Shown: positions 23,014-35,185 of the stretch, one piece after another
How positions within the stretch are numbered: position 1 is the first letter of the stretch
Layout: each line of letters opens with the position of its first letter
Source: Platycnemis pennipes
Taxonomy: Eukaryota; Arthropoda; Insecta; Odonata; Platycnemididae
Direction of reading: 5' to 3'
Length of the DNA: 64,000 nucleotides
Assembly (NCBI GenBank): GCA_933228895.1
Contig: OW121854.1
Coordinates: 132,289,926 to 132,353,925 of the forward strand
The notes under the pieces: generated by a model
The model's database searches: none
The model's input: only the letters and a program-made list of their open reading frames with translations
What the model was told of the DNA's origin: nothing
Position numbers and translations under genes: made by a program

Positions 23014-24877
23014 CTAAGATTGGTTTGACGCAGCCCTCCACTCGATTCTTCTATCGGCCAACCTCTTCACACCAACGTAGTTCCTCTCTTTCACGTCCTT
23101 TACGACCTGCTCCATGTGACTCATACGACGCCTGCCACTTCCATTTTTCCCGTTCACTTCTCCCTCGACGATTGTCTTCATCAGGCCATCGTGTCTTAAG
23201 ATATGGCCGATTAGGTTGTCCCGTCTTCTTTCAATAGTTGTCAGCTGACTTCTCTTTTCTCCCACTCTTCTTAGGACTTCTTCATTTGTCACTCGGTCGA
23301 TCCATTTTATCTTCATCTTTCTTAAGTAGTAACCACATTTCGAATGCTTCCACCCTTTTCTTCTCCGGTGCTGTCATCGTCCATGCCTCACTGCCGTAAA
23401 GAAACATGCTCCAGACATACGTTTTAATGAATTGCTTCCTTACTTCCAAGCTTGTATTTCCAGCTGTACGTAGATTCTTCTTTTTATAGAATGCCCTCTT
23501 TGCCTGGGCTGTTCTACTCACTATTTCTTTCTTGCTTCGTCCATCGTCGGTTACTCGCATTCCTTGATAACAGAACTCTTTAACCTCTTCCAGTTTCTGT
23601 TTTCCTAGTATAACGTTGGTTTTGGCCTCTTCTCTTTTGCTGCACGCCAATATCTTAGTCTTATTCTTATTGATCTTCAGCTGATGTCTGGTCATTGTCC
23701 TTTCCATGGTTGTTAGCATCTTATTCAGCTCCTTCTCTGTCTCTGCTATGAGAGCTATGTCATCAGCGAATCGTAGCATGCTGATTGTTTCTCCGTGGAT
23801 GTTCACTCCAGAACACTTCTCCTTGACTTCATTGATGGCTCCCTCGATGTAAACATTAAAAATTACGGGAGACAGTGCACAGCCTTGTCTCACTCCTTTC
23901 CTTATTCTTGCTTTTTCACAGCTGGGTCCAGATTTAATCACAGCTACTTGGTTTTTATACAAACTGTGGATAATTCTTCGATCATTGTAGGAATCTCCAA
24001 TTCCTTTCAGAATATCAAGCATTGAATTCCAATCCACGTTGTCGAAAGCCTCCTCTAAATCCACAAATGCAATGAAGGTCGGTTTGTTCTTCTCCATTCT
24101 CTTCTCTATAAGCAGCCTAAGGGCCAATATTGCTTCTCTTGTACCCTTACTTTTCCTGAATCCGAATTGATCTTCATCCAGGAACTCCTCTGCTTTTCGT
24201 TCTATTCTTCTGTAGATGATCCTTGTCAATATCTTTGATGCATGTGTCGTCAGGCTTATAGTCCTAAAATTTTCGCATTTCTCTGCTCTCTTTATTTTGG
24301 GAATAGGAATGATGATGTTTTTCTCGAAGTCCCTGGGTATTTCTCCTGTTGAGTACATGTCGCAGATGACATTATAAAGTTGGGCCAATGTCCTCTCTCC
24401 TGCATTTTTTATTAGTTCTGCGGGTATATCATCAATTCCAGAAGCCTTATTCATCCGAAGGTCCCTTACTGCTGCGTCGAATTCCGATCTCAATATTGAA
24501 GCTCCCATATCATCCTTCTCGACTTCGCTTTCCTCTTCAATCACTTTCGTGCTGAGGTCGTTCCCGTTGTATAACTCCTCGAGATATTCTTTCCATCTCT
24601 TCACTTTGTCTTCATTTTCAATCAAAAGTTCTCCATTCTTGTCCCTTATAGCATTGCATCTTGCGCTCCGTTCCTTGAAGTGGATCCTCACTATCCTATA
24701 GGCAGCTTCCACCTTTCCAAGTGCAAGGTTGTTTTGTACATCTTCGCATAGATTGTTCATCCACATTTCTCTAGCTTTCCTGGCTTTGCGACTTACTTCG
24801 TTCCTTATTCTTTTGTAGCAAAGCTGCCCTTCTTCAGTTTTCGCATTCTTGTACTTTCTTCTTTCCTCAATCTGCAT
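23014..24877 (-). pseudogene. RTE reverse transcriptase and C-terminal domain
   Basis: The main minus-strand frame 24877-23282 (531 residues) carries the RT fold: KASGIDDIPAELIKNAG (144-160), FVDLEEAFDNVDW with the first catalytic Asp (271-283), RKGVRQGCALSP (326-337) and FADDIAL with the catalytic Asp pair (370-376). A frame change near 23300 separates it from the last part (23316-23014), with WIDRVTNEEVLRRVGEKRSQ and MSHMEQVVKDVKERNYVGVK. Within the main frame the RT core is uninterrupted over about 1.6 kb, so decay is modest. The upstream linker (24878-25060) is in another frame. Confidence 0.85.
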
Positions 24878-25060
24878 TAAGACTTCCTCCGCGATCCATG
24901 GCTTCTTCTTGGCAACTTTTCTTCTTCCAAGAACTTCTTTTGCGGCTTTTTGTAGTCCAAATTTAATGTTTTCCCAACGCTCTTCTACTGGTTTCTCAGT
25001 CAGGTCCTCTCCTATGTTGTTTTCTACTGCTTTCTGAAATTCCAGCTGATGTTGAGTCTC

Positions 25061-25956
25061 CTATCGTTTTTCTACTTGCCAAATGTTCTTCACTGTTTTC
25101 TTCAATCTCTTGAATTTTAGATGGCATTTCATCATCACTAAATTATGGTCGCTGTCGATGTCTGCACCCCGGTAGCTTTTGCAGTCCTTCACCTGATTCC
25201 TGAACCTCTGCTTCACTAAAATGTAGTCTATTTGAAATCTTCCTCTGTCTAGCCTGGCATCTTCCACGTGTATTTTCTTCGGTTGTGATTTTTAAACAAT
25301 GTGTTGGCGACCACTAACTTACGTTGTGTGCAGAACCCCATCTGTCCTTCCCCTCTTTCGTTTCGGTTTCCCAGTCCATATTCTCCAGTTATTCTTCCAT
25401 CTTGTCCTTCACCGACGACAGCGTTCCAGTCTCCTAAAATAATTAGGTTTTCTTCTCCTCTTACCTGTTTTATTACTTCAGTGATATCTTCGTAGACGTC
25501 TTCCACTTCTTCATCTTCGTAGTCTGACGTAGGCATGTAAACTTGCACCACAATGGTATCTGTGGGCTTAGTTTCAATTTTAACCATTATAATCCTTTCA
25601 CTGTATTGCAGGAAGCTCTTCACACGCAGTCCCGCACTCTTCCTGAGCATTATGCCTACTCCAGCGTTACCATTCAGTGATCCGGTGTGAATAATTCTAT
25701 AACTTCCACTCCAAAAGTCTCCTTCTTCGGGCCATCTCATTTCACTGATTCCCAATACATCGAGGTCCATTCTCCGCATTTCCACCTTCAGGTTCTCCAG
25801 TCTTCCGCAGGTCCGAAGTGATCGAACGTTCCACGTTCCTACCCTAAAATGAGTATCACACTTGACTGATGTACTCTCTCGGGTAGTCCCCGCCCGGAGA
25901 TCCGAATGGGGGACTATTTTACCTCCGGAATATTTTACTCGAGAGGGTGCCATCAC
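25061..25956 (-). pseudogene. RTE endonuclease domain
   Basis: Minus-strand frames 25956-25249 and 25267-25061 encode an APE-like endonuclease broken by one frameshift near 25255. Visible motifs are GTWNVRSL (start of the fold, metal-binding Asn), GISEMRW (catalytic Glu), VQVYMPT, LGDWNAVVG (Asp and Asn) and, in the second frame, DIDSDHNLV (Ser-Asp-His). In live elements this domain nicks target DNA to prime reverse transcription. Insect and vertebrate relatives are often mis-annotated as 'craniofacial development protein 2-like', because a bovine gene was derived from this type of endonuclease. Confidence 0.85.
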
Positions 25957-26430
25957 GTCTTGATAATAAAGGAAAGAGTGGAGTAGCTGCGACTCCTCGG
26001 GATATTAATGTGGTGGATTCCCCTTGCCTTCCACATCGCAGTACTACAGCCGTTAAAGTAAATGTTACCATATAAGTTGTAGTGAAATAAGTGTGTCGCT
26101 GTACCGACCACTGTGGTCTCCACCTTCACTCATGTGAAGAAGAGCTGCTGCCCTCTCCTCCTCCGGGTGATGGGAAGCATAATTGTTGGCGGCCTCCCGT
26201 CGCCAAGTCACGACATCGTCTTAGGTTACTGTATCATTTAAAGGCCTATCTTACCCAATGATAGACCAATACGCCCTCGGAATGTCGTCGCTTTTTGTCC
26301 ACGACTGCTTATTCGACGAGTAAACTCGCTTATCTCGCAGCTAACCTCTATATCTAGAGGTCGACCCACCATCCGCAACCCAGTGGACGCACTCGGTGGC
26401 TTTAAGCTCAGCCGCGAGGATTATTGTCAT

Positions 26431-29400
26431 ATGAAAATATTAAATTAGCATATTTTCAACTTAAACTTGATAAAACACAGTTATATGAAATGATTATGCC
26501 GGGCAATGAGCAGAGGAGTGATGTTGCGCAGTTTGTTCCTCCTTTGTCAGTAAACAAAAGTGTTTGGGCGGGCACTCGCACGGTGCATCCGTCGTGTGAA
26601 GCAGTGTAAATGCGAGACAGTTAGTGAATTCAGGCTTTAAAACTTAGCTGCTAGTGGGTTATCTCAATTATCGACAAATAGCATGCACGGTTAAACTTCG
26701 TATTTGCATTACGGGAATTTACGATTTTCCGCAATTAACAACCGTTTCTTCATCGAGTCCCATCCCATGTCCTGTAACTGCAGCGTATGAACGTACGCCA
26801 CGTATTGACACCCTGACAATTTTCGTTTTCCCGCTGTTCGCGTTAGATGCGCGATAAAATGCGATAGGGTAAAAAGAACAAAATTCCTTTCTATGACATT
26901 TAGCCGTACATATAAAACACTTTTTTTTCACCCCGTATATCATGCATATACACTTCAAAAACAAGAGAGAGAGAGAGAGCTGTAATGCGCTCTCCGTTTT
27001 ACGGAAGGATTTGAACTTGGCGGCATAGCGTGGCAGTACACAGCGCCACTGGTGACGGAAAGATGAAATGTTTACACCCGCGCGCCCCTTTTTGCCAGGG
27101 GCGGGCGTTGAATGGATGCGCGTGGGACGCAATTTAGGGACCCCTGCGTGAGAGAGTATATTTAAACTGCACCGAAGTTCATATTGTGAAGAATCATAAT
27201 GAATTTTTAACCAGACATCATGAAATATTAAAAATGCATTAACTGAACTGGTGGACGATAACATAGAATCATTCGTCAGACCATCTAGCTGAATTGGATC
27301 TACAGTTTTATTACAGGTTACTAGAAAACAAAACTTATTGAACTTGCGTTATCGCGTGAAAACCGAATTGAGTAAATAAGATTATTTTGTTGAGAAATGC
27401 TTGTAGTTGGAAAACTGCTTGCGCTGGTCGCCCAGCGTCGCAGCTCAATATTGTCACATGTTGTTTATTTTATCCTTAATTTCTCCAGATCATGAATTTT
27501 ACTTTACTGGGAGATGGATGCGAATTGCGGGTTTTCGGATTTCTTTGATTCATTCCTCTGGACGAAAGTTTCGTAGGCGCCCCAAAACGCCATCTTCAGG
27601 TCCGAAGATCGCGTCCCATTAAATTTCCTTTGTCCATATACTTCCGATACTTCGTGCTATATATTTCCTGGATCTAATTTCCTATTCTACGAACCTGAAG
27701 ATGGTTACCATATGGTTGATCGGCTGGGTTGGTTAAAACATTGGTTGAAATACATTGAAAAATAAATCAGGTCAGCTCTATACTTTAAGAAATAATTAAA
27801 TATTATTGCTCTAATTCAGTTTTTCGGCGTTTCTTATTTATATAATTACTCTATATTGTTTAAGTATGCATGTAAAACTGAAAATTGTCCTCCCACCATT
27901 TGCATTTTCCAGCAAGTTACAATTATTTCTAGCGGTCCCTAGAAACGTATAAATAGGAGTTTTACTGCATACGTATTTAGGAGTTTCGCTTGGGGAAGAT
28001 GGGACGCAATACTGTTACTGTGTTCTTAGCAAGTTCAAACATGCAGTGGTAATGGACTTCATACTTCCGATATTAAAATCCTTATTTGTAAGCATCGCAA
28101 TGCACGAGTTACGTGGGAGAAATAAACAATCATCGTGAAGCATGTAGTCAGTGAAGAGCGCACAGTGCCTCTTAGGGCACAAATTCAGTTTGTCACGGAA
28201 AATGCCGGGACAACTGCTGATTCTTCAAAATTGCTGGAGGGTTCATCCACGGAACATTTGCTGTACCCAAAGCTGACATCAAGCGAAATTGAGCTTCAGG
28301 CCATTCTTGAATGGCATTTTGGAAAGAAGACTTCAGCTGCTCTGAAAGATTTTTAAGAAGTTGGAGAGGAGGAGTGCACCGATGAAAGATAAATTCAGGT
28401 GTTGTGTAGCTCTTGAATGTGAAGATAAACTTTTTTTATTACTGAAAAATTATCAAATGGAAAAGTTTTCACGAATATTGGAGAGGTCTTTTCAGTCAAA
28501 AGTATAATATGAAACAACCCTTCTGAAGTTGTGGAGAAGGCTTTGTACCAAAGCACCTTACACCAGAAGAACTTTGCCGTGGCTACAGGGTACTGAAGAG
28601 CACGTTACGGGAGGAGATAGAGAAACCCACCAACAGAGAAGTCGGTTTAATTTCAATTCTTCTCAAGGATGGACACATCCGAAGTTCTCTACATAGAAGC
28701 CATCCAAACAGTGCATACGTCTACTAAGTAATTATGTGCAGAGTGACAGTTTTTTTCGCCATGTAAGACGGTTGTGAATTACAGAAGAGCTAACATGAGT
28801 TAAAAGTTGATAATGCTTTATTTTTTGTAGCAAGTCATTTGATTCGATCCAAGGCCACATGAACAGTAAATAAATAGGAATTTAAAAGTTTCCCTTCTCT
28901 TTACTTGCACAACTTCCCCATGACCGGCTTGCTTTTTGTGAAGGTACTTGAACCCGGAAACAATCTTTGATAGGTATGATCAGTAGGTATTAGCATGAAG
29001 TCGTCTTGAATTCAAAATAAATCATCCAAAAACTAGGTGACAGTTTTTTAAATAATCATTTTTTCTAAAGTAAATTACCTAAAATCTTCGTGACAGTTTT
29101 TTAACTCATTTTATTAAGTTAGAAAAAAATGTTAATGTCATTTTAACTAATTTGTCATAAAATGGGATTGCATGAGTTTAATCAAACGTATTGATTGAAG
29201 TATAATTGGATATTGTGTAAACAATCTTAAGAATTGATACTTAATTCTAGGTTATTCGATGATAAAAAAAAAGATTCTAATTTTGCAAAATATAGATGCT
29301 ATTTTTTCCGGTTCCTAGTGATTAATGTTGCGAATGGTGAGGGGATTAGTAGAAAGACGGCGTAGTAGAAAGAAATTTAGTGGAAAGAAAAACGTAAAAA

Positions 29401-29719
29401 GCGGAACGATGAAGTGCAGGAGAGTTCATGTTATTCGAGGTGCTAGTGGAAGCGAACATGAGCAGCAGTGAAGCCGCTTGGCGAATTCTCACATTTCGCA
29501 TGCACGAACGAAGTCCACTTAGCAGCACACGTCTAAAAGAGAGGCAAAGCGTTTGCTTCACAGCTGTGCGACGATAGCCCTGGATCCTCCGGCTGCAACT
29601 TTAACTGCTTTCACCACGCTGTCCCAAAATGACGCGTTTGCAAAAGCATTGGGTGCAGTGGTGCCTTCGTGGTGCAAGCGAGCAGACGAGGCGACGCCCT
29701 CATCTCGGGTTCCAAATTA
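26431..29719. other. Unassigned intergenic sequence
   Basis: Contains a (GA)n run at about 26961-26978 and AT-rich DNA. A plus-strand frame at 28135-28356 (73 residues) and a minus-strand frame of 181 residues at 26719-27264 show no motif I recognise and no splice context. Nothing is supported as a gene. Confidence 0.4.
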
Positions 29720-29912
29720 CCAGGGAATTGGATTTTTGTTTTGGAGGCGAGGTAAAGTCCTCTCCTGCCAATCGGAGGGTCGCGGGTTCGAGTCCCGCCT
29801 GGGTGGGTCCACCCAGGGCATGGGTGCTCTGTTGGTTCAGCCCCTGGGAACCCTGGAAAATGCCTATCGGGATCCCTGGAGTTACAGATTAGTCCGGATA
29901 CCAAAAAAAAAT
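29720..29912 (+). mobile_element. tRNA-derived SINE
   Basis: Contains a B box GGTTCGAGTCC at 29785-29795 preceded by a tRNA-like segment whose anticodon loop region reads CTGCCAA (glycine GCC type). Unrelated GC-rich sequence (GGGTGGGTCCACCCAGGGCA) follows, and an A-rich end near 29901-29910. The tRNA head, unrelated body and A-rich tail make a SINE likely. I could not identify a target duplication. Confidence 0.5.
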
Positions 29913-30004
29913 TATCGCCCTAAAAAATCAAACATGAACCACAGGAAAGAAGAATATACCATAAAGAATCTTTTTTTTATTACGAAATATATTTTTGTTT
30001 GAAA

Positions 30005-30151
30005 TCCTGAAATTGGAGAGTTTTGGTAAATAATGACGTTGTATGTTGGGTAAAAGAATTCTTAAGAGGGAGAGAGCAGAGGTTTGTCATAGATGATATC
30101 ATGTCGGACACAATCGAAGTCTCATCCGGGGTTCCCCAAGGTAGCGTAGTA
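30005..30151 (+). pseudogene. CR1 subfamily B ORF2, left part
   Basis: Encodes the mid-RT segment NNDVVCWVKEFLRGREQRFVI and SGVPQGS, then stops abruptly at GTAGTA (30146-30151), where a DNA transposon is inserted. It continues at 33020. Compared with the copy at 52454-55069, the sequence joins exactly if the insert and one GTAGTA are removed. Confidence 0.85.
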
Positions 30152-30560
30152 CAGGGTGTCTACCAGTCGGGAAAAGTCGGGAATCCGGGAAAAAGTCGGG
30201 AATTTGTTAACGTCGGGAAAAAATCTGGAAAAGGTCGGGAATTCGCTGAAAAATAATAAAAAATCGGGAAAAATGGTTGCTTGCAAATCGTCAGGATAAG
30301 AATTGGAACGGCAGACATAGCATTACGAAATGAGATATTGTTTCCCTTTTTCTTTATTTGTCATTATCAAAGAGGTGTTATTTTAAACCACTCTGGTCAG
30401 TATTTGTGAGTTCGTGACTTTCGTCGTTCGATTGCACTAGACATGGGCACCGTTTCCTGCATGCCGCCGAATGACAAATCGGCTCGGTCGGTTGCAGGTT
30501 GAAGATCGTATACTTCCCTCCTGCCCATTACATGCTGCCCATGAAAGTATTTGAAGTATA

Positions 30561-31790
30561 TGAAAATATTTAGGGGGTGAAAATCGAAAAAAACCTTAAA
30601 AAACCATTGAAATAACCATTTTTCTCCACTTTTTATTGCATATGATATGTTAGCTTATAGAAAAGTTTTAAAGAGATGAATACACTGTTCACCCCCCCCC
30701 CCTTTTGTAATGGATTAATATTACATAAAATATAAGAGGGGAAGGGGGGTATAGGAGGTGGTATAAAGAGCTGCCTCAAAAATATGGATACAAAAATTAA
30801 ATTTGTTTATAGATTACGTACTTGTGAAGTAAGAAAACAATTCAGTGATTTTTTCTAAGTAAAAATCCTTAAAGCAATGTAAAAAAAATAGTGAAGCTAT
30901 ATAATTTTACCTAATGGGTTGTTCGTTTCCTTTTGTACTGCTCCTCTGGAAATTTAGGGAAACTCCGAAATTTAGGGAACGATTTCCCCCGTTTAACCAT
31001 TCACAGAGAATTCTATGACAAACACTGCAACAGAATTTAGGGGCCCACGATTTGTCTTGGTCACCAATGTTACACCCGAAATAAAGTTCATAAGATTTCC
31101 GCACAATTGCAGTCATCGCTTACCTTTGGTCTTTAAACGTTAAATCCCCACAGATGTAACAAAATTAATTGGGATGATTTTTGCAAGATCGCGGCATAAT
31201 CGCGAGAAAACACTTTATAGCTCGCAAAATAATACGCTAATCGAACACACCACTAGAAAAATAAAGAAAGAAATTGGAAGATTATAACCCAACACGCACG
31301 AAAGAGAGTGACGTACTGAATAGACCACTGGTTTATTTCATAGATGAACATCAGCAAGTGCGACTGCCAAGACACATGAAGACACGTTACAATGTGTCCA
31401 AGCGTGTCAAAACATGTGGTGAGTAACTTTTACAATGCATTTCCCAATGTTTCCCAATGTATTAATTGGAAAAGTCTCAGCTCTTACTTTATAAGTAAGG
31501 ATGACAACGAAGTCAAATCATGAGCCCCCAAACGCTGTTACAATAATATTTTGACAAATCTGATTTGTGTCCAGATTTTTGTGGCAGCTTTTTATACCAC
31601 CCCCCCTTCCCCTCTTATATTTTATGTAATATTAATCCTTTACAAAAGGGGGAGGAGGTGAACAGTGTATTCATCCCTTAAAAACTTTTCTATAAGCTAA
31701 CATATCATATGCAATAAAAAGTGGAGAAAAATGGTTATTTCAATGGTTTTTTAAGGTTTTTTTCGATTTTCACCCCCTAAATATTTTCAA
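30561..31790. repeat. Long inverted repeat, 0.2-kb arms
   Basis: The left arm 30561-30776 and right arm 31583-31790 are near-identical reverse complements (for example TTTAGGGGGTGAAAATCG on the left and CGATTTTCACCCCCTAAA on the right), with a spacer of about 0.8 kb. Each arm contains a C-rich run and ATTACATAAAATATAAGAGG or its complement. This could be a second transposon with long terminal repeats nested in the 30152-33019 insert, or part of that element's own structure. Confidence 0.8.
30907..31116 (-). pseudogene. Cysteine-rich transposon-associated protein fragment
   Basis: A minus-strand frame of 69 residues containing YFGCNIGDQDKSWAPKFCCS and VCHRILCEWLNGG. A C..GDQDK.WAP..CC..C...L..WL pattern is, from memory, recurrent in uncharacterised arthropod proteins that occur in many copies and are likely mobile. 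Here it is a short remnant located exactly between the two arms of the long inverted repeat. Function is unknown; the paired cysteines suggest metal binding. Confidence 0.4.
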
Positions 31791-33019
31791 CCCCAGTCAA
31801 GTTTGTCTCTTTCATGACCCTGATAGCCTCAAAACGTCAGTTTTTTTAATCAGAAGCAGATAACATTAGTAAAAGTCCCTTGAAAAGCAATAAGTTTAGA
31901 TACGGGGTTGGTTTCCCCAATTTAGGGGTTGCTCGTAAAAATGGAGGGTGATAGAAAAAAACGGAGGTCATTTTCGGATTCAGCGACCCAAAATTAGCCA
32001 GAAACACCCTAAATTGTAGCCGAGCATTTTTTGAACTTTTTTTTTGCAGAACAGTGTAACAAGTGCATCATTTGAGCAGAGGCACAGCCTCACCTTTAAT
32101 TCTCTCTAATGTAAGGTGTATTGCCCCTATTCTTGTTCTGAAAAATGGGTTTTGTAACTGAAGGTGGGTACTATTTAACTGTTTATTAATATATTGCAAA
32201 TATCATTTGCAAAATTATTTTTGTTACATAATTTATTGTTCAAAAATAAAGAAATTTTTTTGAAAATTCACTTTTATATTTTTGCAAAATAATTAATTTG
32301 TGAAAATATTAGCATCGAATTCGTGTTCAGAGATCGCGAAAACCTTTGTGCTATAATTTTTAATGAAACGAGAATTTTAAGTTTGTGTAAATACAAGTAG
32401 GTACTTGATAAAAATATTGCTAATACTTTTGTGAAAAAAGTAATTAGCGAAAATATGAACATCAGATTAGCATTCAGCCACTGAGGAAATGTATATTTGT
32501 TCACATTAAGCGTGATGTTCAAAATAAGAGTTAATTTAAGTAAAAAAATTGCAAAACTTTTTGCAAAAAAATTAGTTTACAAAAGTTTTGAATCTAAATT
32601 CATATTTTAGCGACCTCGAAATCCTATATAGACCAAATATCATATAAATTGAACATTTTTAAATCCAAAATACCAATTATTAGGGATCCTGCACCGCTGT
32701 GTGGCGTGCCGTCGTGCATTCTTCAAAAACAGCCGTGAATGTCCCGGTACAGTCCATTTCGAGTATACGGCGTTTTAATTTCTAGTATTTTAATCATGAA
32801 TGAAGTAGATAAGGTGCTGTGCTTGTACTTTTAATGATGAGGATATAATAAGATGTCCAATTCCAAGTGAAAAATTGGACGGGACTGGGCATTGAACTAT
32901 TGACCGTCACGATGACACATTAAGAAGTTAGCCATTTTGGTCTGGAATTTTAAAATTTATGTCTTGAAAAGTCTTAAAAAAGTATTGAATTTCTTTTTCA
33001 TATATTAGTAGACACCATG

Positions 33020-34045
33020 GTAGTAGGTCAGCTTCTATTTCTTTTATACATAAACGATTTGGGTACCGTAGTTAGTAGTAAGCTTAGACTTTTTGCAGAC
33101 GATGCGGTAGTATATAGGGGTATATCTAAAGAAGAAGACAGGAAATCACTTAGCAAGAAGTTAGATGCAATTCGAGAGTGGTGCGACAAATGGCAGTTAG
33201 AACTTAACCTTAAAAAGTGTGAAGCTATCAATTTTTGGAGGAGGAATTATTCGATAGAGCGTACCTATAAAATTAGTAACACGAAGATCGAAAACGTTGA
33301 AACCGTAAGATATTTAGGTGTAACAATCACTAAAGATTTATCGTGGGGAAGACACGTAAGGGAAATATGCGGCAGAGCGAAGAGAAAGCTAGGATTTATA
33401 AAAAGAGTACTTGGGAAATGTGATGAGAAGACATAAGAGCGATGTTACTTTTCACTACTTTAGGCCCCACCTTGAGTATGCAGCCAGTGTATGGGATCCT
33501 AATGAATTAGGTTTGATCAGAGAACTAGATACTGTGCAGCTAGGTTCGTTAAAAGGTGTTACGATAGGTTGAGTAGTGTTTCAGAATTAATAAAAGAATT
33601 AGGGTGGGAATCATTATCAGAGTGTAGGTTAAATTTCAGATTAAATCTATTCGAGAAATTTCAATCGGATAGCTTTACTGAAGATGTTAGGAACACATTA
33701 AAAACACCAGCGTATTATGCTAGATTCGACCAGACGAATAAGATTAGAGACATAGATTGTCGTCGTACCGATAGGTTCAAAATCCATCATTTTGCATATG
33801 CATCATATGCATTTTCCCCCGTAGGTACTATAAGAGAACAGAATAGGCGGCATGGCAAAGGGGAAATATTGTAGAATAGTCTGTATTGCATGATGCATGC
33901 CCCTTAAATACTATTAACTATACTAACAATCTAGTTGCAGGAGACCCTATAGTTGCTTGTTTGCAAGTTAGTAGTGCATGCTTGGTGATCCTCACCCCCT
34001 GCCACACTCCCTCGCGGTGGCTTGCAGGGTATCGTGTAGATGTAG
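33020..34045 (+). pseudogene. CR1 subfamily B ORF2, right part
   Basis: Continues the copy begun at 30005. It carries QLLFLLYINDLG, FADDAVVYRGIS, WCDKWQLELNLKKCE and RYLGVTITKDLSWGRH through to the 3' end with CTCGCGGTGGCTTGCAGGG and (GTAGAT)2 at about 34030-34045. Breaks include a stop at 33434-33436 (AAGACATAA), a ~20-bp deletion near 33540 and a small insertion near 33800. Inactive. Confidence 0.85.
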
Positions 34046-35185
34046 ATGAATGTTTTATAAAATGTAACGGTATTTTGTCAAAATTTGAGGTTTATAGAGA
34101 CCTTGACGAGCAAAGCATTAATGCTTGCTCGATCAATGGATGATGTCCACTCTCACACGGTTAAGATCGATCGGCCTGCTTATTAAGTCGTTTGCAGACA
34201 GGCACTGGAGGCAGCTGACGCAACAATGGTGACTATTTCGTCAGGTATGGATTGTGTGGAGACAGATGCCAAAAGGAAGTATTGAAGTAGCTAACAAGCT
34301 ATGTATGTAACTCCTTCTCTCCCGCACTATCGGACGGATGGTGTCTGACTTGTCTTTGAATGTGGATGAAGAACAATTTTGGACCAACGGGTCACAAATT
34401 TTGGCCGCGTGTGAATGAACACCAGAATGTCGTACAAAGAACAAAAATGTCTCCTCCAGTTTTGCCAGCATTTGAAGGGTTTCCGCCGTGACTCAACGAG
34501 TCTAAATTCCCAAATGAAAAGTATTCACTTAATACATGCCGATTCGGAAAATACCTCCATGGAAATTCATCCAGATCCCGAGGACGCATACACAATAATT
34601 GCATGAGTTTGCCATTATGCAGCACGCTAAAGTATAATTCCATTTTTTACAAATCTTTCAAATCATTGTGACTTCGGGACATGGCTCTGAAGTTTTGTTG
34701 CCACGGTAATTTCTCCCAGTGAGAAAACATGCTCATTCCTTGTATTCCGTATTCTAATATGGGTGAAAGAATTTCTTATTTAGTTATAAACAATTCGCTT
34801 GTAAACACAACTCTTTCTCTTGAATTTTGGTTTTGAAGTTTGTTTGAGTTTTGAAAATTGGAGAATTCCATGAATTTGCACTTTCTAAAGTCCTTGCAAG
34901 TTTTGCGTGATGGGGAGGAGATACTAGACACGGCGGTTGGTGGGTGTGTGTGACATCTTCGGCAAATGCCGTTGACTCTTGAGGCCGTCTTTCCACTTCT
35001 CCGTGGGTGCGAGAAGGCTTTTGATGTCCGAGGTCTTGCGCATTGCTTCTTTCACTTTTAGCTCTTGTCTATTGTTCTCCCTCATAAATGCAAACCTCTT
35101 GTTCTCGTAGCTGTGGTGATTCATATTGATGACGGAGTTCCCTCTCTTTCGGCTCTCGTTATCGAAAGATCGTTGTCAAGTATCA
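34046..35185. other. Unassigned spacer
   Basis: No supported gene. A minus-strand frame at 34924-35124 (66 residues, charged, KEAMRKTSDIKSLLAPTEKW) looks protein-like in composition, but I recognise no family. Confidence 0.4.

Larger units (their letters stand above)
22981..26430 (-). mobile_element. Near full-length RTE-type retrotransposon
   Basis: An antisense element of about 3.43 kb (22993-26418) flanked by the 12-bp direct repeat GATTATTGTCAT (22981-22992 and 26419-26430). On the minus strand it has a ~460-bp 5' leader (26418-25957), an apurinic-type endonuclease, a linker, a reverse transcriptase and an RTE C-terminal domain, and ends in a short (TGATGA)n tail rather than poly(A), as RTE elements do. 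The intact target duplication shows that it is a complete insertion. At least three frame breaks (near 25255, 25065-24880 and 23300) make it inactive. Fragments of the same family occur at 9607-10282 and 35186-36174. Confidence 0.85.
30152..33019. mobile_element. DNA transposon inserted in CR1
   Basis: A 2868-bp insert with inverted ends CAGGGTGTCTACCA (left) and CATGGTGTCTACTA (right, reverse-complemented). It is flanked by the 6-bp direct repeat GTAGTA (30146-30151 and 33020-33025), and removing it restores the CR1 reading frame region. The subterminal region repeats GTCGGGAA/GTCGGGAAAA words. Inside is a pair of ~0.2-kb inverted repeats and a decayed protein fragment. The superfamily is unclear: CAGGG-like ends suggest hAT, but only 6 bp of target duplication match. 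Confidence 0.75.

Noticed and set aside
23795..24025. Plus-strand frames opposite the RTE reverse transcriptase
   Set aside because: Antisense shadows of RT coding sequence without motifs of their own.
26719..27264. A 181-residue minus-strand open frame
   Set aside because: No recognisable motif, no start or splice context. Composition looks like random open sequence.
28135..28356. A 73-residue plus-strand open frame
   Set aside because: Protein-like composition but no family recognised and no supporting exon borders.
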